Shown one piece after another: positions 49,791 through 58,756 of a stretch of 64,000 nucleotides of DNA. Each line of letters begins with the position of its first letter. Within the stretch, counting starts at the first letter, position 1. This stretch comes from a bacterium (GTDB lineage: Bacteria > Campylobacterota > Campylobacteria > Campylobacterales > Sulfurimonadaceae), in contig JAHJEG010000001.1 in assembly GCA_018825665.1 (NCBI GenBank), positions 23,674 through 87,673 of the forward strand, given 5' to 3'. The notes beneath the pieces are model-generated. The model did no database searches, was not told where the DNA came from, and saw nothing but the letters and a program-made list of their open reading frames with translations. A program made the translations under genes and the position numbers.

Positions 49791-50928
49791 CTATTTCCTC
49801 TTTCGTTATAGTTAACGGCGGTAAAAATCTCAAAGTATTACGACCGGCTTTAAGTACCATTACCCCTTCTTTTCTGGCATTTGAAATGACATTGCCCAAG
49901 GTCTCAGCGTCTTTTACACGTAGTCCGCACATCATTCCTATCCCTACTTTGGCGGTAAAAATATTCTTGTGGGCATTGTAAAAACTTTCCAATGACTGGT
50001 CAAACAAGAGCGTAGTTTTCTCTAAATCACCACTTTCGTAATATTCTCTTAAGACATCTACGACTTCACATGCGGCAGTTGTACTCAGGTAGTTTCCGCC
50101 AAACGTAGAACCGTGATCCCCTGCACTAAAGACATCTTTGAGCCTTGTCATAACCACACCGATTGGGACACCGCCTCCAAGACCTTTAGCCAAAGTTATC
50201 ACATCAGGTTCAATCTCATAAACATTTGAAGCTAAGAACTTTCCGGTTCTATATACTCCCGTTTGCACTTCATCCACTATAAGCAAAATATTTTTACTCT
50301 TTAAGAGTGCCGCCAAAGCCTGCACTTCCTCTTTATCCTGCGGCTGAACTCCGCCCTCGCCTTGGACTAGTTCTATCATTACGGCACATGTGTGGTCATC
50401 CAGGGCAGCTTCTACATCCGCCATAGTGTTTGCATAGACAAAACCATCAGGAAACGGTCCGAAATAATTATGCATGGATTCCTGACCCGTAGCCTTTACC
50501 GTTGTGATAGTGCGTCCGTGAAAGGAGTGCTGCAGAGTGATTATCTTATATCTTTTGACTTCACCGTCTCTCTCGCCGAATTTTCTTGCGATCTTTATCG
50601 CACCCTCATTTGCTTCTGCGCCGCTGTTTCCGAAAAAGCACATCATGTCATAGCCGCTTGCCTGCACGATTTTTTGTGCGGCACGGGCCTGAGGAGCGAT
50701 ATAATAAAGGTTTGACATATGTGTCAGGTTTGAAATCTGCTTGCAGATTGCATCATTGACCCTCTTATTCGCATGACCTGCATTGGCTACACCAATACCC
50801 GAAGTGAAATCTATATATTTCTTACCGTTGCTGTCAGTCAGTGTCGCATTTGCTCCACTTACAAATTCTACATCTGCTCTTGCATATGTAGGCAATACAA
50901 ATTGTTTATCCAGTTCTTTTATATTCAT
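49747..50928 (-). CDS. argD: Acetylornithine aminotransferase
   Basis: A 393-residue class III PLP aminotransferase that makes N-acetylornithine in arginine synthesis (and often succinyl-diaminopimelate too). Motifs: DFTSGIGVANAGHANKRV, FFGNSGAEANEGAIKIAR, LQHSFHGRT, LIVDEVQTGVYRTG with the PLP-contacting Asp, and the Schiff-base lysine in ITLAKGLGGG. The ATG overlaps the stop of the molybdopterin enzyme (ATGA), and its own 3' end overlaps the TolC-like gene by 44 bp. Confidence 0.94.
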   Translation of the reverse strand: MNIKELDKQFVLPTYARADVEFVSGANATLTDSNGKKYIDFTSGIGVANAGHANKRVNDAICKQISNLTHMSNLYYIAPQARAAQKIVQASGYDMMCFFGNSGAEANEGAIKIARKFGERDGEVKRYKIITLQHSFHGRTITTVKATGQESMHNYFGPFPDGFVYANTMADVEAALDDHTCAVMIELVQGEGGVQPQDKEEVQALAALLKSKNILLIVDEVQTGVYRTGKFLASNVYEIEPDVITLAKGLGGGVPIGVVMTRLKDVFSAGDHGSTFGGNYLSTTAACEVVDVLREYYESGDLEKTTLLFDQSLESFYNAHKNIFTAKVGIGMMCGLRVKDAETLGNVISNARKEGVMVLKAGRNTLRFLPPLTITKEEIDEGFKSLTRAVAGL

Positions 50929-52658
50929 CTGTTTACCTCTACTTTATTTTCTTGATATATTGCATTTTTACCCTCTAAAGAGTGTTTTGAGCTTGTCAGG
51001 TTATTGACACCTTTTGTACCGCTGTAAATCAAAACACAGTCTTCCCTGACATTATCATCCGTTTTTACTTTTAGTTTTACATTTCCACATGCCGAAGAAA
51101 CCGTGACTTCCTCGTTCTCATTAAATCCCAAGGCACTGTTGAGATAAACATTTTCTTCTCTGTGAAACTGCGAGTTAAGACTTTTTGCACTTTTTGGCGT
51201 GAGTAAGAAAAGCCTCTTGTCCTTGTCTAATTCCGTATCGATCTCATCTAAAAAAATAAATTCCCCTTCATCCGTGTCAAAACCGTTCTGATAAGGAATT
51301 GTCTCTGTGTTTTGCACATGCCGGCATCCATCCATCTTTTGGACAGAGAAATTTTTAAAGTGATTCAAATAAAACTCTTCTGATTCCAAGGCGATATCAA
51401 ATGCTTTACACAAAAAAGCACTCAGATAATACTCAGCTATCCCCTGTTCGCACTCCTCTACTTTATCCATAAACATCATAGAGTTGTGGGAATAGGAAGT
51501 TCTGACATCATTTTTCTGCAAAAAGTTTTTTGCAGGAATAACCAGGTCGGCCATCTCGCTTGTCTCATTTTCATAAAGTCCGAAATATATCAGGTTTTCA
51601 ACTCCTTGCATGGAGGCTTTGACTCTCATCGAATCGGGCATCTGTGACAATGGATTCGCGCCCTGGACAAATACCGTTTTAAATTTTGAAAAGTCCGTGT
51701 TTACTTTTGAGAGCTTTTTACTTTTCGTATGAAAAGGGGACACTATCCCCTCTTTGGAATCTCCGAGGTAACTTACTCCGCACCCCTCTTTGCCGAAGAG
51801 TCCAAGCATAACCGCAAGTGCGTCGATTGCCCTTAAAACATCTGCTCCGTTGCTGTATTTTTGTATCCCTACACCACAGACGATAGCAACTTTTTTATTT
51901 TTCACAAGCTCAAGGATCTTTCCTATTTGTCCGAGTGTAACATCTATCTCATCCAAAGTGGCTTTGATCCTTATGCTTTGGGTAAGTTCATAAAAATCCT
52001 CATACTCCGGAGCATATCGATCCATAAATGCCGTATCGCAGCCGTTTTCTATATGTAAAAAACGACTGATGAGCATCGCCAAGTATAAATCGCCCCGGGG
52101 CTTCAGCTGAATATGCAAAGTAGCCGTCCTGGCTATTTTCGTCTTAATCGGATCTATCACGATAAGGGTCTTATCTTTTATAAAGGGGAGAAGATGGCTG
52201 GAAGTAGTGTGCGGATTTCTGCCCCATATTATAACTACTTCCGACTTCTCTATCTCGCAAAGAGGCATATTTTTGTTGCTGCCTCTTCCCTCTGTTATCC
52301 CCGCTGCACCTGCTCCATCACACAGGCTTCCTTCTGTCAGGTTTGCGCCGTAAGAAGCAAAAAAATGGTCCGTAACTTCCTGCATAAGACCAAAGTTTCC
52401 GCTGCCTCTGTAATGAAGTGTCTCCTCGGGTTCGCCCGATTTGAGTATCTCTGTCAGCTTTTGGAGAGCCTCATCCATCTCGATCTCTTCACCTTTGTAT
52501 CTCGGCATGTGGAAAGTCTCATACTTATCATAATGCTTGAGATGAGGGCACAAAAATCCGGCAGTATGCCCTTTTTTTAAGCCGCTTAGTTTTTTGTCTT
52601 CATAAAGTATAGCACATGCATCATAGCAGTCAAGAGGACAAGCTGTGCGTTTATTCAT
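50925..52658 (-). CDS. Molybdopterin-dependent oxidoreductase, cytoplasmic
   Basis: A 577-residue molybdo/tungsten-bis-MGD enzyme. A 4Fe-4S cluster should be bound by CPLDCYDAC and the Cys of GFLCPH near the N-terminus; GSLCDGAGAAG is the region of the metal-ligating residue (Cys possible); IIWGRNPHTTSSH and FVQGANPLSQMPDS are MGD-binding. There is no Tat signal, so it acts in the cytoplasm. Subfamily resembles formate dehydrogenase/BisC-like proteins, but the substrate is unknown. ATG 52658 is chosen because the cluster motif then starts at residue 7; the longer reading overlaps the upstream gene deeply. Confidence 0.85.
   Translation of the reverse strand: MNKRTACPLDCYDACAILYEDKKLSGLKKGHTAGFLCPHLKHYDKYETFHMPRYKGEEIEMDEALQKLTEILKSGEPEETLHYRGSGNFGLMQEVTDHFFASYGANLTEGSLCDGAGAAGITEGRGSNKNMPLCEIEKSEVVIIWGRNPHTTSSHLLPFIKDKTLIVIDPIKTKIARTATLHIQLKPRGDLYLAMLISRFLHIENGCDTAFMDRYAPEYEDFYELTQSIRIKATLDEIDVTLGQIGKILELVKNKKVAIVCGVGIQKYSNGADVLRAIDALAVMLGLFGKEGCGVSYLGDSKEGIVSPFHTKSKKLSKVNTDFSKFKTVFVQGANPLSQMPDSMRVKASMQGVENLIYFGLYENETSEMADLVIPAKNFLQKNDVRTSYSHNSMMFMDKVEECEQGIAEYYLSAFLCKAFDIALESEEFYLNHFKNFSVQKMDGCRHVQNTETIPYQNGFDTDEGEFIFLDEIDTELDKDKRLFLLTPKSAKSLNSQFHREENVYLNSALGFNENEEVTVSSACGNVKLKVKTDDNVREDCVLIYSGTKGVNNLTSSKHSLEGKNAIYQENKVEVNR
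51084..51093 (-). repeat. DUS-like 10-mer, copy 19 of 24
   Basis: Exact GGCATGTGGA, sense, in the molybdopterin enzyme gene (S-A-C-G-N), preceded by C and followed by A. Confidence 0.85.
52504..52513 (+). repeat. DUS-like 10-mer, copy 20 of 24
   Basis: Exact GGCATGTGGA, antisense in the molybdopterin enzyme gene (F-H-M-P-R). Confidence 0.85.
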
Positions 52659-53481
52659 CTTTGAGCTCAACTTTTGCAAGTCTTGAAAAAAGTTTAGGGG
52701 ATTGAATAATAATCTGAGCCATATATTTAGATATATTTTTGCTGTCTGCAATATTGAGGATTCTGGATATTTTATAAGAAGTTTCTTCCCCGTCAATATA
52801 AATAACTTTATTTTTAAGATTTAAAAAATCTTCATCATCAAGGTAGATGGTAAGTTTTGCCCTCGAAACATCGGCAATCTGTGCAAGAGGAGTTGCCATA
52901 CCCACTACCTGCCCTACTTTTACATGAATACTGTAAAGCACAAAACCCTCAGCAACCAAACTTTTATCGTTTATATTTCTTTCAAGCTGGGCATGTCTTA
53001 ATTTTAAATCCGTTATCTGAACCTTTAAGTTCTGCACCTCTTTTTGAGTATTTAAAAACTGGTTTTCACTACTGATGAGATCATGAAACTCTTTGTCTTT
53101 TTCCAGTACAGATTTTATTTTAAGAGACTCTATTTTTTTATAATTATCTCTTTTTTTGTTGAGTGATTTTTCCAGGTTATTTAAGATCTCTTCATTTGTG
53201 GCGACCATAGCCCTTAAAGTTATCAGTTTTTCCTTTACATAAACAAGTTCTTTGCTGTCTAGCTCGTCATCTATTTTTATATAGGGCTGTGATGTCAGCT
53301 TTTTTCCTATCATGTTTTCATCTATAGATACGACAAGTCCGCTTACATTTGAGGAGATGTCCCGCATCTCATAAGGCTCGACCTTGGAGTAGTAGACTTT
53401 TGAAAAAGAGAGTGTGTACATAAAAAAAAGAGCTGTTAAAATTTTCACCTGCAATACCTTCGATATAGAATTATGAGTCAT
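52651..53481 (-). CDS. HlyD/MFP-type periplasmic adaptor protein
   Basis: A 276-residue membrane-fusion (periplasmic adaptor) protein: a short hydrophobic N-terminus, a lipoyl-like half (RDISSNVSGLVVSIDENMIGKKL), a coiled-coil hairpin from about residue 75 to 175 rich in Lys, Glu and Leu, the second lipoyl half (GFVLYSIHVKVGQVVGMATPLAQIAD) and a beta domain. It should link an inner-membrane pump to a TolC channel; the TolC-like protein is in this operon but no pump is. First gene of the operon; its end overlaps the next gene by 8 bp. Confidence 0.83.
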   Translation of the reverse strand: MTHNSISKVLQVKILTALFFMYTLSFSKVYYSKVEPYEMRDISSNVSGLVVSIDENMIGKKLTSQPYIKIDDELDSKELVYVKEKLITLRAMVATNEEILNNLEKSLNKKRDNYKKIESLKIKSVLEKDKEFHDLISSENQFLNTQKEVQNLKVQITDLKLRHAQLERNINDKSLVAEGFVLYSIHVKVGQVVGMATPLAQIADVSRAKLTIYLDDEDFLNLKNKVIYIDGEETSYKISRILNIADSKNISKYMAQIIIQSPKLFSRLAKVELKDE

Positions 53482-53587
53482 ATTTTACCATTTCAATATT
53501 AAACATTCATGCATATTTCATTTTATTTAGGATATTATAATAATTACTTTTGCGGTTCAACCGTATTAAAATAACAAAAGGGTGGTT

Positions 53588-54529
53588 ATGTCTGTTTTAG
53601 ATAAAGTAGATGCTGCTACAAACCTAGCAAAAAATAATGAACTTCAACTTTTAGTTTTCAGAATCAGTGAAAAAAAGGATTCTGCTTATTATGCCATCAA
53701 TGTTTTCAAAACAAGGGAAGTTGTAGAGTCCAGAAACCACTATCTCACCCAAATCCCCTCTTCCCACCCGCTCCTTGAAGGCACGATTATCCTTCGTGGA
53801 TTACAGATACCTATATTGAACCTTCCTCAGTGGCTTGATGTAAAACTCACAAAAGAAGAGATAAAAAGATCAAACATCCTTATCTGTGATTTTAACGGTA
53901 TTATAATTGGGCTCAGGATCATGTCGGCGTACAGAGTCATAAAGAAAAACTGGAATGATATGCATGCACCCGACAGTTACAGACTTAAAGATGAGGGTGT
54001 GGTTATGAATGATACCAGACTTGAAGATGGAAGCCTCTGCCTTATTTTGGACTATGAAAAACTGCTCTCTCAAGTCATACCCCAAGCTATGGTCAATGTC
54101 ACGCAGGCTGCTGCTGATATTAAAGACCTGGAACTTCCGTCCAAACTTAAAAACGGAACTGTTCTTATAGCAGAAGATTCAAAAACTGCACAAAAGGCGC
54201 TAACACAGATTTTCAAAAATGCAAATATCAATATGAAACTGTTTGATAACGGGAAAAAACTTGTTGATTATGTACTCGCCCTGGAAGAGAGCGCTTCTTC
54301 TATTCCGGCTATTATTACAGATATAGAGATGCCTGAGATGTCAGGATTTACCGTTATACAAACACTCAAAGCAAATCCGCAAACGAGAAAAATACCTATT
54401 ATCGTAAACAGTTCCATGACCGGAGACAACAATAAAAGAGAAGCTGAATCACTCGGAGCGAATGGATTTATAGATAAAACAAAAAGCCATAATGTTATTC
54501 CATTGATTTTATCTGTGATGCAAGAGTAG
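53588..54529 (+). CDS. cheV: Chemotaxis protein CheV
   Basis: A 313-residue CheW-REC fusion. The CheW-like half (about 1-165) contains FRISEKKDSAYYAINVFKTREV and the LRGLQIPILNLPQWL strand; the receiver half (about 190-313) has the acidic pair in LIAEDSK, phospho-acceptor Asp in IITDIEMPEMSG and Lys in GFIDKTK. CheV couples chemoreceptors to CheA and can act as a phosphate sink; several copies are normal in this phylum. ATG 53588 is used (the GTG two codons earlier is too close to the RBS). The gene ends at the hairpin shared with oadB. Confidence 0.93.
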   Translation: MSVLDKVDAATNLAKNNELQLLVFRISEKKDSAYYAINVFKTREVVESRNHYLTQIPSSHPLLEGTIILRGLQIPILNLPQWLDVKLTKEEIKRSNILICDFNGIIIGLRIMSAYRVIKKNWNDMHAPDSYRLKDEGVVMNDTRLEDGSLCLILDYEKLLSQVIPQAMVNVTQAAADIKDLELPSKLKNGTVLIAEDSKTAQKALTQIFKNANINMKLFDNGKKLVDYVLALEESASSIPAIITDIEMPEMSGFTVIQTLKANPQTRKIPIIVNSSMTGDNNKREAESLGANGFIDKTKSHNVIPLILSVMQE

Positions 54530-54551
54530 CAACCGAGTTTTCTTTTTATTT

Positions 54552-54561
54552 GGCATGTGGA
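54552..54561 (+). repeat. DUS-like 10-mer, copy 21 of 24 (intergenic)
   Basis: Exact GGCATGTGGA between the convergent cheV and oadB genes, 1 bp before a terminator stem. Confidence 0.85.
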
Positions 54562-54562
54562 A

Positions 54563-54585
54563 ATTCATCCTGAATAAGGATGAAT
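54563..54585. terminator. Terminator hairpin between cheV and oadB
   Basis: ATTCATCCT and AGGATGAAT form a perfect 9-bp stem with a 5-nt loop between two converging genes. Copy 21 of the repeat lies directly to its left. Confidence 0.65.
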
Positions 54586-54602
54586 AACCTTGAGAGTAAG
54601 AA

Positions 54603-55919
54603 TTATTTAAATAGTGAAATAAGTACACCGGCTGCAACGGCAGAACCGATTACACCTGCAACATTCGGCCCCATAGCATGCATAAGAAGCATATTGCTGC
54701 GGTCATATTCCATACCGACTTTGTTTGAGACACGGGCAGCCATTGGAACAGCAGAAACACCCGCTGAACCAATAAGAGGATTTATCTTGTGTCCAGGGAA
54801 AAGATTCATTATCTTCGCCATAATGACACCAGCGGCGGTACCGACTGAGAACGCGACAATACCAAGAGCCAGAATAGCCAAAGTATCGGCCACCAGGAAT
54901 TGATCAGCTGCCAGCTTGGAACCGACTGCCAATCCTAAAAATATTGTAACAATATTGATAAGTGCATTTTGCATAGTATCGGACAATCTGTCAACCACGC
55001 CGCTCTCTTTTAAGAAGTTACCAAACATAAACGCACCGATTAGAGGTGTGGCATCCGGCAGGACCAAGATAGCAAGCACGAGAACCATAATAGGAAAGAT
55101 CAATTTTTCCAGACGAGACACGTGACGAAGTGTGGTCATTTTGATTTTTCTCTCAGCATCTGTAGTCAATGCCTTCATAATAGGAGGCTGAATTATAGGG
55201 ACCATAGCCATATATGAATACGATGCAACCGCAATGGCACCAAGGAGTTCAGGGGCCAGGTTGGTCGCAATAAATATTGACGTAGGTCCATCCGCTCCAC
55301 CGATTATCGAAATGGCAGACGCCTGTTTTAAAGTAAAATCAAAGATAGTGGTATATTGAGATAAAGCCACTGCACCTACCAATGTTCCAAAAATACCAAA
55401 TTGTGCAGCTCCTCCAAGAAGTGCAGTCTTAGGATTGGATAACAATGGACCAAAGTCAGTCATTGCACCTACACCCATAAATATCAAAATAGGAAAGAGT
55501 TGATTTGCCAAACCCATATGATAGATAATTCCAAGAAAACCGTCATCTCCGGCTATTCCCGCTAAAGGTATATTTGCCAATAATCCGCCAAATCCTATAG
55601 GTAAAAGCAAAAGCGGTTCAAAACCCTTTGCAATTGCAAGATAAAACAGTAAAAAAGTTATTATGATCATAATAACCCTTCCCCATGTTTTATGGAAATC
55701 ACTCATAGTATGCCCATGCGCATTAAGCTCATCAGGACTTGGATTTAATAACGCACTTACACCAGTTGAGTCTAAAAACCCCTGCATCATTTCACCCAAA
55801 GGCTGTGCTTTATATGTCTCTTCCTGATGCATAGAGTTTGCAGACGGCTCTGCAGCATAAACGCTGCTTATGCCGAAGAACATAAAAACTGCCAAAAACT
55901 TTATAATAAATAATTTCAT
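54603..55919 (-). CDS. oadB: Na+-translocating decarboxylase beta subunit
   Basis: A 438-residue integral membrane protein that couples decarboxylation of carboxybiotin to Na+ export. After a signal-like N-terminus and a periplasmic segment it has about ten membrane helices, with the ion-channel region [15 protein letters not shown] holding the conserved Asp, and [14 protein letters not shown] near the end, both signatures of the OadB/GcdB/MmdB family. It is the last gene of oadG-oadA-oadB, 4 bp after oadA. Confidence 0.94.
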   Translation of the reverse strand: MKLFIIKFLAVFMFFGISSVYAAEPSANSMHQEETYKAQPLGEMMQGFLDSTGVSALLNPSPDELNAHGHTMSDFHKTWGRVIMIIITFLLFYLAIAKGFEPLLLLPIGFGGLLANIPLAGIAGDDGFLGIIYHMGLANQLFPILIFMGVGAMTDFGPLLSNPKTALLGGAAQFGIFGTLVGAVALSQYTTIFDFTLKQASAISIIGGADGPTSIFIATNLAPELLGAIAVASYSYMAMVPIIQPPIMKALTTDAERKIKMTTLRHVSRLEKLIFPIMVLVLAILVLPDATPLIGAFMFGNFLKESGVVDRLSDTMQNALINIVTIFLGLAVGSKLAADQFLVADTLAILALGIVAFSVGTAAGVIMAKIMNLFPGHKINPLIGSAGVSAVPMAARVSNKVGMEYDRSNMLLMHAMGPNVAGVIGSAVAAGVLISLFK

Positions 55920-55923
55920 TCAG

Positions 55924-57708
55924 TTACCCTATTACTGCTACGACTTGACCTTCTACCACCTTGTCATTCGTAGCAACATTGATAGATTTTATAACTCCGC
56001 CTTTTGGTGCAGGCACGTCAATCTCCATTTTCATAGATTCTAAAATCATTATAACATCACCTTCTGCCACGCTTTGACCCGGATTAGCAACAATTTTCCA
56101 TACATTTCCAGGTAAAAGTGCTTTTATAGAGATATCACTTCCTGAAACTGCCGGAGTTGATGTAGATGCACTTTCTCCGTTTACCGCAGTTACCTGAATA
56201 TCTGCATCACCTTCTGCTACTTGAACGCTGAACTTTTGACCGTCTACTACTACTGTATAATTTCCGCTACCCATATTTGAACTTCCTTCATTTTGCATTT
56301 CTGATATTTTTCTAACATTGACTTCTGCTTCCCCTTTTAGGAAAGTGATCCCTTTTTCTCCACATGCCGCCGCAATGAAGATATTTTCATCTGTTGCTTC
56401 GATATTTTCTTCTTCAAGTTTTTTTGTCCAATGCGCCAAAGACTTCGTCTCATCCGCTTCTGTCAAATCCAAAACTTTTTCCGTCGTAGGTTCCAATCCC
56501 AGTTTTTCCGAAGCGATTCTCACAACTTCAGGATCCGGTGCGACAGGAGTCTTACCGAAATATCCCAAAACCATTTTTCCGTATCCTGGAGCTATAGCTT
56601 TCCATGGACCTTGCATTACGTTGTTAAGAGCCTGCTGGAAATAAAATTGTGAAACTGGAGTCACGGATGTACCGTAACCGCCCTTTTCAACAACCTCGCG
56701 CATAGCATCGATTACATCCGGAAATCTCTCTAAGATGTTGTTGTCACGCATCATTTGGGTATTCGCAGTCAACGCTCCGCCTGGCATTGGTGAAAACGGG
56801 ATAAGAGGAGAAACCATAGTGGCTTCTGGCGGCATAAAATAATCTTCAAGACATGCTGCCACTTCTTTTTCATAGGTTAATATTTTATCAATTTCTAGGC
56901 CGCCAAGGTCATAATCCATCCCTTTTGTAGCGTGAAGCATTGTCAAAATATCTGGCTGGGAAGTTCCTCCGCTCACAGGAGAAGCAGCCATATCTATACC
57001 GTCGATACCGGCGTCCAATGCAGCCATATAAGCAGCCACGGATACACCGGCAGTCTCATGTGTATGAAGACGAAGGTGTGTACCTTCAGGAACAAGTTTT
57101 CTGGCCATGGCAATCGTATCATGTACTTTTTTAGGGCTTGATGTTCCCGACGCGTCTTTGAAACAGATACTGCTGTAAGGGATACCGCTGTCTAAAATCT
57201 CTCTAAGAGTCTTTTCATAAAATGCAACATCGTGTGCACCGTGACATCCCGGAGGAAGATCCATCATCGTTACAACCACTTCATGCTTAAGTCCGTGATG
57301 TACGATTCTCTCACCCGAATATTTTAAATTTTCCACATCATTCAATGCGTCAAAGTTACGGATAGTTGTTGTGCCATGTTTTTTGAACATTTTTGCATGC
57401 AAATCGATAAGGTCTTTAGATCCCGTATCAAGCATAACAGTATTTACACCGCGGGCAAGCGTCTGAAGGTTTGCATCAGGTCCGACAATTTCGCGGAATC
57501 TGTCCATCATTGTAAAAGCATCTTCGTTCAGGTAGAAGTAAAGAGATTGAAATCTAGCTCCTCCCCCAAATTCAAAGTGCGTTATTCCTGCATGTTTTGC
57601 TGCCTCTACTGCCGGAAAAAAATCATCCATAAGTACACGACCACCAAATACCGACTGGAAACCATCTCTAAAAGTTGTATCCATTATATCTATAAATTTT
57701 TTAGCCAT
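55924..57708 (-). CDS. oadA: Oxaloacetate decarboxylase alpha / pyruvate carboxylase B-type biotin subunit
   Basis: A 594-residue protein with a carboxyltransferase barrel (MDTTFRDGFQSVFGG at the N-terminus, ICFKDASGTS with the modified Lys, LRLHTHETAG with the metal His residues) and a C-terminal biotinyl domain whose biotin Lys is in ILESMKMEID. The N-terminal motif is diverged from the common RDAHQS form. Being between oadG and oadB it should be the soluble part of a Na+ pump; the same protein type serves as pyruvate carboxylase subunit B in relatives, so direction is not fixed by sequence. Alanine/Ser-rich linker at about 480-530. Confidence 0.93.
   Translation of the reverse strand: MAKKFIDIMDTTFRDGFQSVFGGRVLMDDFFPAVEAAKHAGITHFEFGGGARFQSLYFYLNEDAFTMMDRFREIVGPDANLQTLARGVNTVMLDTGSKDLIDLHAKMFKKHGTTTIRNFDALNDVENLKYSGERIVHHGLKHEVVVTMMDLPPGCHGAHDVAFYEKTLREILDSGIPYSSICFKDASGTSSPKKVHDTIAMARKLVPEGTHLRLHTHETAGVSVAAYMAALDAGIDGIDMAASPVSGGTSQPDILTMLHATKGMDYDLGGLEIDKILTYEKEVAACLEDYFMPPEATMVSPLIPFSPMPGGALTANTQMMRDNNILERFPDVIDAMREVVEKGGYGTSVTPVSQFYFQQALNNVMQGPWKAIAPGYGKMVLGYFGKTPVAPDPEVVRIASEKLGLEPTTEKVLDLTEADETKSLAHWTKKLEEENIEATDENIFIAAACGEKGITFLKGEAEVNVRKISEMQNEGSSNMGSGNYTVVVDGQKFSVQVAEGDADIQVTAVNGESASTSTPAVSGSDISIKALLPGNVWKIVANPGQSVAEGDVIMILESMKMEIDVPAPKGGVIKSINVATNDKVVEGQVVAVIG
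56359..56368 (-). repeat. DUS-like 10-mer, copy 22 of 24
   Basis: Exact GGCATGTGGA, sense, in oadA (A-A-C-G-E), preceded by C. Confidence 0.85.
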
Positions 57709-57716
57709 ATTAATCC

Positions 57717-57950
57717 TTAAGCTTGTCTATGATGGGTAATTGCAGCTGTGATAGCTGCCACTATAGTTTTGTGATTTTTTTGAGAATTAACTGTGCTAGC
57801 AGATAAATCAGTTTGCGGTTCAGGGAAAAATTTATGTATGATAACTGACATCGCGTTCATCAATACTATCAATAAAATCAAGAATAGGAAAACAGTTCCC
57901 ATTCCCAAAAGCATAAATTTAGCTCCCTCAATTACGAGGTTAGTATCCAT
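57717..57950 (-). CDS. oadG: Na+ pump decarboxylase gamma subunit
   Basis: A 77-residue small membrane protein with one helix (GAKFMLLGMGTVFLFLILLIVLM, cited in part: GMGTVFLFLILLIVLM) and a polar tail ending with His-His-Arg-Gln-Ala, like the metal-binding OadG C-terminus. It assembles the alpha and beta subunits. First gene of oadGAB; the 155-bp gap upstream, shared with a divergent membrane-protein gene, should hold the promoter. Confidence 0.88.
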   Translation of the reverse strand: MDTNLVIEGAKFMLLGMGTVFLFLILLIVLMNAMSVIIHKFFPEPQTDLSASTVNSQKNHKTIVAAITAAITHHRQA

Positions 57951-58105
57951 AGGTCTACCTTTCTAGTCATATTTGCGCTAAGTATAGTATAAAGATGATT
58001 AAAATAATTTTTAAGTCTTTTATATATTTTCTAAACTAATTTATTTGTTACTTTTTGATTATGAAAGTAATGCTAGAATTCCACAGCTTTATTTAGGAAA
58101 AACAA

Positions 58106-58405
58106 ATGATACAAAACAGCGTAAAAAAGTTTAGACAGATTGGGATGATTGAAGGATATTCGTATATTATTCTTTTATTTGTCGCTATGCCTCTCAAATA
58201 TCTTGCCGGCTATCCCCTGGCAGTAAAGATAGTCGGTATGGCACACGGTATTTTATTTATACTATTTTGTATTCTTTTGGTAAAAGCATGGCAGGATGCA
58301 CAATGGTCCTTTAAAGAAAATACTGTATTCTTTATAGCCTCGCTCGTACCTTTTGGAACATTTTTTACAGATAAAAAAATTAAAACTTATGAATTAAAAG
58401 TTTAA
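58106..58405 (+). CDS. DUF3817 family membrane protein
   Basis: A 99-residue protein with three membrane helices; the pattern GMIEGYSYIILLFVAMPLKY, VGMAHGILFILFCILL and SLVPFGTFFTDKKI is that of DUF3817 proteins (YdzA-like). Function unknown. TTAGGA lies 9 nt before the ATG. It is followed 50 bp later by another small membrane protein gene with a similar leader (TTTAGGA). Confidence 0.85.
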   Translation: MIQNSVKKFRQIGMIEGYSYIILLFVAMPLKYLAGYPLAVKIVGMAHGILFILFCILLVKAWQDAQWSFKENTVFFIASLVPFGTFFTDKKIKTYELKV

Positions 58406-58455
58406 AAGATTTTTTTAGATAAAATTCTTTTCTTTAAATATTTAGGAATACAATT

Positions 58456-58752
58456 ATGATATCTGGAATGCACGAACAAGACTTAATGGCATATATAATT
58501 TTCGGTTTGATACTGAACTTTCTTTTCTCTATTGCCTTTGGCATCTACCTGAGTAAAAACATAGGTATTGAAGAGATGATAAAATCAAAGGGAGACAAGG
58601 AGCAGTCTATGTTAATCAGCCTGAGCCTGTTTATCCCGTATGCGAAAATGCTCATAACTCTCTACAGAGTCGCCATTCTTCAAATCTTTTTTTTGAACAA
58701 AGGCTTCACGCATAAAGAGTTTTGGATCTATATGACGCACGCCCACAACTGA
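58456..58752 (+). CDS. Hypothetical small membrane protein
   Basis: A 98-residue protein with one clear N-terminal helix (IIFGLILNFLFSIAFGIYL) and a second hydrophobic segment (LISLSLFIPYAKMLITLY). I do not recognise a family. A TTTAGGA RBS supports the start. It ends 4 bp before the end of the convergent flippase gene, leaving no room for a terminator. Confidence 0.72.
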   Translation: MISGMHEQDLMAYIIFGLILNFLFSIAFGIYLSKNIGIEEMIKSKGDKEQSMLISLSLFIPYAKMLITLYRVAILQIFFLNKGFTHKEFWIYMTHAHN

Positions 58753-58756
58753 TTCT

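Noticed and set aside
53576..53590. GTG start two codons before the cheV ATG
   Set aside because: It would leave no room for the GGG-containing RBS; ATG at 53588 fits.
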